Source of the DNA: DAOUAT01 sp964551735
GTDB taxonomy: Bacteria; Chloroflexota; Anaerolineae; CG2-30-64-16
Length of the DNA stretch: 64,000 bases
Assembly (NCBI GenBank): GCA_964551735.1
Contig: CAZKEF010000008.1
Span: forward strand, 107,655 to 171,654
Reading direction: 5' to 3'
The notes beneath the pieces were generated by a model. The model searched no databases and had not been told where the DNA came from. It saw nothing but the letters and a program-made list of their open reading frames with translations. The position numbers and the translations under genes are program-made. Positions 60,752 to 64,000 of the stretch are shown in pieces. Every line of letters starts with the position of its first letter. Position 1 is the stretch's first letter.

Positions 60752-61271
60752 CGACGCGTTCCAGCCGGTCGACCTCCCTGCTTATGACCCGAGCAGACTG
60801 TTGAGCAAGGACTACCAGCTTCATCTGCTCTGCCAGCATCTGACCGGCCCTCATATTATGGCCGGAGAAAAGGACTACGAAGCGCCGAAGGATCACGAGT
60901 GGTGGCGGCAAGTGGGGCAGTGGTTACGCCAACTTTCCAAGATCTTGAAATTCGTCCCCCAACTCTCGGGACCAATTAAAGCGTACGACGAGCAGTTGTA
61001 CAAATCCGTCGAGTTGAGTGTGGAGATCTACGGCGCGGCCGCCGAGGCGCTGCCTGACTTCGATGCCCGACCAGAACGCTCTGCTCGACGCGAGATCGAG
61101 ACGACGCTGGGTAAGGATGTAGAAGCCGAAGGCGTCGCCCTACGCGCACTGCACGCCTTCCTGCGCGAAGTAGATAAAACCCAACACTGGTGCGGTCTGC
61201 AGAAGACCGTTACCAACGACGGAAACATCCTGTGGCTATGCGCGGAACATGCCCGGTTCCACGGGATTTGA
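60717..61271 (+). CDS. Protein resembling the C-terminus of Roc-COR proteins, possibly truncated
   Basis: 184 residues from a TTG that overlaps the end of the CHAT-TIR gene; no good ribosome site, so the true N-terminus is uncertain or lost. The end, REVDKTQHWCGLQKTV...GNILWLCAEHARFH, matches my memory of the final domain of bacterial Roc-COR/internalin-like signalling proteins. The rest is helical (QLSKILKFVPQLSGPIKAYDEQLY). It may be the detached C-terminal domain of a larger sensor that has been deleted, or a coupled small partner of the CHAT-TIR protein. Confidence 0.5.
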   Translation: MKNGAEGKDRRSDAFQPVDLPAYDPSRLLSKDYQLHLLCQHLTGPHIMAGEKDYEAPKDHEWWRQVGQWLRQLSKILKFVPQLSGPIKAYDEQLYKSVELSVEIYGAAAEALPDFDARPERSARREIETTLGKDVEAEGVALRALHAFLREVDKTQHWCGLQKTVTNDGNILWLCAEHARFHGI

Positions 61272-61301
61272 AGTTCGGAGCACGATGAAGGGATTCCTGC
61301 C

Positions 61302-62432
61302 ATGACCTACCTCGACGCCGCCTACACCATCCTCAAGGCCGCGGGGCAGCCGCTCCACTACGAGGAGATCACTGAGCGGGCATTGGCGCAGAAACTGATC
61401 GCGCCGCAGGGGTCAAACCCTGCGGCGACAATGGGCTCCCGGCTGTACACCGACTCCCTACAGGAAGGCTCCCACTTCGTGCGCGCCGGCAAAGGGGCCT
61501 TCGGCCTAGCCCAGTGGCAACCCAAGGGCATTGATGCCCACGTCGCAGAAATCAACACAGCCACACGCAAGCAGTTGACCCAGCTCGTCCTGGCCATGCC
61601 ACCGGAACGGTTTGAGGTGCTGATCCGAGAGCTGCTGATCCGAATGGGCTTTGACGAGAACACGGTCAAGGTGACGCCGTACAGCGGCGACGGCGGCATT
61701 GACGTGACGGGCGTCTATCGCGCGGCCGGTCTGACCGAGATGAGCGCGGCGGTGCAGGTGAAGCGTTGGAAAGGCAACGTGGGCGCACCGGTGGTGACCC
61801 AACTGCGCGGCTCGCTGCAGGTGCACCAGCAGGGGATCATCATCACCACCAGCGACTTCTCCAGATCCGCCCGCGAGGAGGCTGCCGCATCGAACAAGAC
61901 ACGCATCGGGCTGATCAGCAGCGCCGAGCTGATCGAACTGCTTGTCAAACACCAGGTGGGCGTGGTCAAACGCACGTTGGAGGTAACGGCGCTGGATGAC
62001 GAGTATTGGGGCGAACTCATCGGCCAGGTCGGGCCGGCCCCTGTCCCCGCAGCCCTGGTGCTGGATGCAACCGCAGCTAGACCCGCCTCGCCCGGCGAAG
62101 CGAAGCCGACACAGGACAAACCCACCGGCTTTGTCCTGTTCGGCCAACACTATGCGGCGGATACATGGCGCAGGGTGTTGCTGCGCGTCTGCGAGGTGCT
62201 GGCGCAGCAACACGGCGCTGCTTTCGGGCCGGCCGCCGCCACCGTCAAGGGGCGCACGCGGCAATACATCGTCGCCCGCCCCGAAGGGATGATCACGCCC
62301 GTGCGGATCCCGGGCACTGACCTGTGGGTCGAGGCCAACCAGAGCGCCAAGTCGGTGGTGCAGGTGGTCGGAAAACTACTGGCGGCGCTCAGCCACGCTC
62401 CTGAGGAATTCGCAGTAGACCTGGCTTGTTAG
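61302..62432 (+). CDS. Mrr-type restriction endonuclease with HARE-HTH
   Basis: 376 residues; AAGGGA upstream. The N-terminal 70 residues are a winged-helix HARE-HTH domain (DAAYTILKAAGQPLHYEEITERAL). The catalytic Mrr-like PD-(D/E)xK core is at about 100-215: FEVLIRELLIRMGFDENTVKV, YSGDGGIDVTG (acidic metal ligand) and AAVQVKRWKGNV (QVK). A separate C-terminal domain (about 275-375) follows. Mrr enzymes cut modified DNA. It closes the defence operon, 30 bases after the COR-like gene. Confidence 0.92.
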   Translation: MTYLDAAYTILKAAGQPLHYEEITERALAQKLIAPQGSNPAATMGSRLYTDSLQEGSHFVRAGKGAFGLAQWQPKGIDAHVAEINTATRKQLTQLVLAMPPERFEVLIRELLIRMGFDENTVKVTPYSGDGGIDVTGVYRAAGLTEMSAAVQVKRWKGNVGAPVVTQLRGSLQVHQQGIIITTSDFSRSAREEAAASNKTRIGLISSAELIELLVKHQVGVVKRTLEVTALDDEYWGELIGQVGPAPVPAALVLDATAARPASPGEAKPTQDKPTGFVLFGQHYAADTWRRVLLRVCEVLAQQHGAAFGPAAATVKGRTRQYIVARPEGMITPVRIPGTDLWVEANQSAKSVVQVVGKLLAALSHAPEEFAVDLAC

Positions 62433-62623
62433 CCGAGGCAATTGTTGGTTACCACCCCAACATTGACACCGCCCAGACCCTGACGTAGACTCATCCCAGG
62501 GTCGCCACCCAGCCAGGATCGCGGACTCTCGCTCCCCTCAAGACCGCTTGCGACCCGACAGCAAGCCATCTCGCTGAGGTGATCTGCTCTCGGGCCGCAA
62601 ACATCTCACAAGGAGCGAGAACC

Positions 62624-62875
62624 ATGCTGCACAGTCCGTTGTTCTTCGTGTGGATCGGCTGGCTGTTGGTGATCGGCGCCGTCTCGGTGGTGCGCGGGAT
62701 CTACGCCAGGCGGGAGAATGCCGAGCGGGAACAGAAACACGCCGAACGGGCTTCACGGCAAGTCGGACGCACTCAGCATCCGATCCGTCCCCCGCAACAC
62801 GCAACCCTGCCGCCCGACTACCGCCAGCACCTGATCGACGCCGGCATCATCAAACCCGCGGGCGATCCCACCTAA
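62624..62875 (+). CDS. Small membrane-anchored protein
   Basis: 83 residues; AAGGAG at 62610-62615 fixes the start. A single transmembrane helix (LHSPLFFVWIGWLLVIGAVSVV) is followed by a charged helix and a Pro-rich tail ending LPPDYRQHLIDAGIIKP. Function unknown. The region 62433-62623 before it holds nothing else that I can support. Confidence 0.7.
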   Translation: MLHSPLFFVWIGWLLVIGAVSVVRGIYARRENAEREQKHAERASRQVGRTQHPIRPPQHATLPPDYRQHLIDAGIIKPAGDPT

Positions 62876-62915
62876 CCGGGCTTACGTCCCGGACCCACGA
62901 GCTTACGCTCGTACG

Positions 62916-62948
62916 AACGCCAGACACCTGTTCTGGCGTTTCTTCTTC
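62916..62948 (+). terminator. Intrinsic terminator, rightward
   Basis: AACGCCAGA (62916-62924) pairs with TCTGGCGTT (62932-62940), followed by TCTTCTTC. It lies after the small membrane protein gene. Confidence 0.75.
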
Positions 62949-62962
62949 AAACAGCAGCCAGC

Positions 62963-63229
62963 ATGGACTTCGAGCAGGCGCCTGATGACTTTGGCTACGT
63001 CGTCTTCGACCGCACCGACCGGGACGCGGATGCACGGCGGTTCTATATGATCGCGTGGCAGGCGACGCTCCTCGATGACGGCGCGGTCGTGCGCACGTTC
63101 GGCCGCAAGGGACGCTGGAAGCGCGTCATCACCACCCCCTACCCCTCGCTCCAGGCCGCCTGGCCGCTCATCCGCGCCACGGTCAAGACCAGGCTGCGCC
63201 ACCATTACCGGATCGTCGAATCCGGCTGA
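62963..63229 (+). CDS. WGR-domain protein
   Basis: 88 residues, essentially one WGR domain: FYMIAWQATLLDDGAVVRTFGRKGRWKRV (the W-x-G-R step is FGRKG here) and a C-terminal LRHHYRIVESG. WGR domains bind nucleic acid ends in PARP proteins and occur alone or with VWA/MoxR systems in bacteria. The neighbouring gene encodes a VWA protein. Confidence 0.8.
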   Translation: MDFEQAPDDFGYVVFDRTDRDADARRFYMIAWQATLLDDGAVVRTFGRKGRWKRVITTPYPSLQAAWPLIRATVKTRLRHHYRIVESG

Positions 63230-63240
63230 CCCCGCCCAAG

Positions 63241-63266
63241 AAAAAAGGCCCAGCCGAAGCTGAGCC
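63241..63266 (-). terminator. Intrinsic terminator, leftward
   Basis: On the minus strand GGCTCAGC, loop TTCG, GCTGGGCC, then six T. It lies 55 bases beyond the stop of the VWA gene. One G-T pair in the stem. Confidence 0.8.
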
Positions 63267-63320
63267 TTTGGCCTGACACGGAGATCAGGCCGCTGTGCCG
63301 GGACGTAAGCCCGGCGAGAA

Positions 63321-64000
63321 TCAGGCGACCGTGGCCCGGGGGATGAGCAGCGCCATCGCCCAGGGCAGATCGCGCGGGTCTTTGAGCACGATCACCGAGC
63401 TGCAGATCTCCGCCATCTTCTCCGGCTTGCCGTCAGGGATCACCACCGCCCCGGTGCGCGCCCGGTCGGGCGTCGCGGCGTAGGGCACGTAGCCGTCCCC
63501 GTCGGTGACCAGCACCACCCAATGGTTCGGGTAGCGCCGCCACAGGTCGGCCAGGAAGGCGAAGGTGGTGCCGCCCTCGGTGGGCCAGGCCGCCGGCGCA
63601 AACAGGAGCGCATCGCCCCACCCCGCGGCGATCAGCCACGTGTCGTCGAACAGCACCCCGACCACGTCCCCGCCGGCGTCACGCACGGCCAGGGCGATGG
63701 CCTGGGCCGCCACCCGCGCCGCCCAGATCTTCCCCTTCGAGTACCACATGGACTCGCTGACGTCCAGGCAGATCACCACCTGGGGTCGGGGCGCCGAGCG
63801 GCCGGGCAGGTCCAGGCGGAACGGGATGCCGTCACCACGGGCCGCCTCCCGGCGCTCCAGCCGGCCGAGCGCGACCACTTCGACGCCGCCCTTGGGGACG
63901 GCGAAACGCAGCCGGATGGCCCGGGCGATAGTCACCGCGTCGGGCTCCGGCGGGCCGGGCTGGACGGGCAGCTCCTTGCGCTCCTGGCTGTCCAGCGGCT
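63321..64000 (-). CDS. VWA-domain (CoxE/MoxR-associated-like) protein, 5' end outside window
   Basis: The frame is open to the right edge (residues before the GTG at 63935 read SQERKELPVQPGPP), so only about 226 C-terminal residues are visible. The von Willebrand A domain shows the MIDAS motif VICLDVSESM (DxSxS), then the T/D ligands in FDDTW and VLVTDGDGY. Such proteins usually work with a MoxR AAA ATPase to assemble or chaperone metal enzymes or in phage-related stress systems (family knowledge). The neighbouring WGR protein is convergent. Confidence 0.9.
   Translation of the reverse strand, partial: PLDSQERKELPVQPGPPEPDAVTIARAIRLRFAVPKGGVEVVALGRLERREAARGDGIPFRLDLPGRSAPRPQVVICLDVSESMWYSKGKIWAARVAAQAIALAVRDAGGDVVGVLFDDTWLIAAGWGDALLFAPAAWPTEGGTTFAFLADLWRRYPNHWVVLVTDGDGYVPYAATPDRARTGAVVIPDGKPEKMAEICSSVIVLKDPRDLPWAMALLIPRATVA

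Noticed and set aside
1..64000. CRISPR arrays and tRNA or rRNA genes
   Set aside because: No regularly spaced repeats of CRISPR type and no recognisable cloverleaf or rRNA segment was seen by eye; a covariance-model search was not possible here.

Overview
The window looks like chromosomal DNA of a Chloroflexota (green non-sulfur-type) bacterium. It is high-GC, and the secreted leucine-rich-repeat protein ends in a WLPLIRR-type tail that I associate with surface proteins of that phylum. Short dispersed repeats seen in such genomes interrupt genes. Taxonomy is inference; no rRNA, tRNA or CRISPR array was recognised.

Layout. (1) 1-7.7 kb: the 3' part of a beta-helix gene, a decayed secretory gene, and a small helical protein translationally coupled to a very large NACHT-HEAT protein (NLR-like, probably antiphage). 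(2) 7.7-9.4 kb: a BrnT-type toxin/antitoxin pair, a decayed copy of the antitoxin gene end, and three perfect or near-perfect dyads. (3) 9.4-13.9 kb: RecD2-like helicase and a secreted LRR protein. (4) 14.0-26.9 kb: a leftward block resembling a plasmid/phage-like integrative element: SSB-like proteins, primase-helicase, PrimPol, ParR-like and ParM-like partition proteins, SSB, excisionase and two large serine recombinases. A rightward XRE regulator preceded by a GAAC-N4-GTTC (LexA-type) dyad lies just beyond it. (5) 28-43 kb: an accessory cluster of small operons for detoxification or resistance-like functions (GNATs, phosphotransferase, beta-lactamase-fold hydrolase, streptothricin-acetyltransferase-like protein, Nudix, DJ-1/PfpI, bestrophin-like, TetR, methyltransferase, DUF4291, Pr6Pr). 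(6) 43-47.7 kb: tyrosine recombinase, a lipoprotein with three tandem repeats, a DEDDh exonuclease and a zinc-ribbon protein. (7) 47.8-62.4 kb: a defence island. (8) 62.6-64 kb: a small membrane protein, a WGR-domain protein and a VWA-domain protein running off the edge.

The most interesting unit is region 7. Eight genes run in one direction with 4-base or longer overlaps at most junctions: hsdR, hsdM, an unusually long hsdS, an ABC-type ATPase plus HNH nuclease (Septu/PtuAB-like), a CHAT-protease/TIR fusion, a fragment resembling the C-terminus of Roc-COR proteins, and an Mrr-type restriction enzyme. This suggests a type I restriction-modification system physically merged with ATPase-nuclease and abortive-infection modules. 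Together with the NACHT protein at the left end and the integrative element in the middle, the window is a mosaic of defence and mobile DNA.
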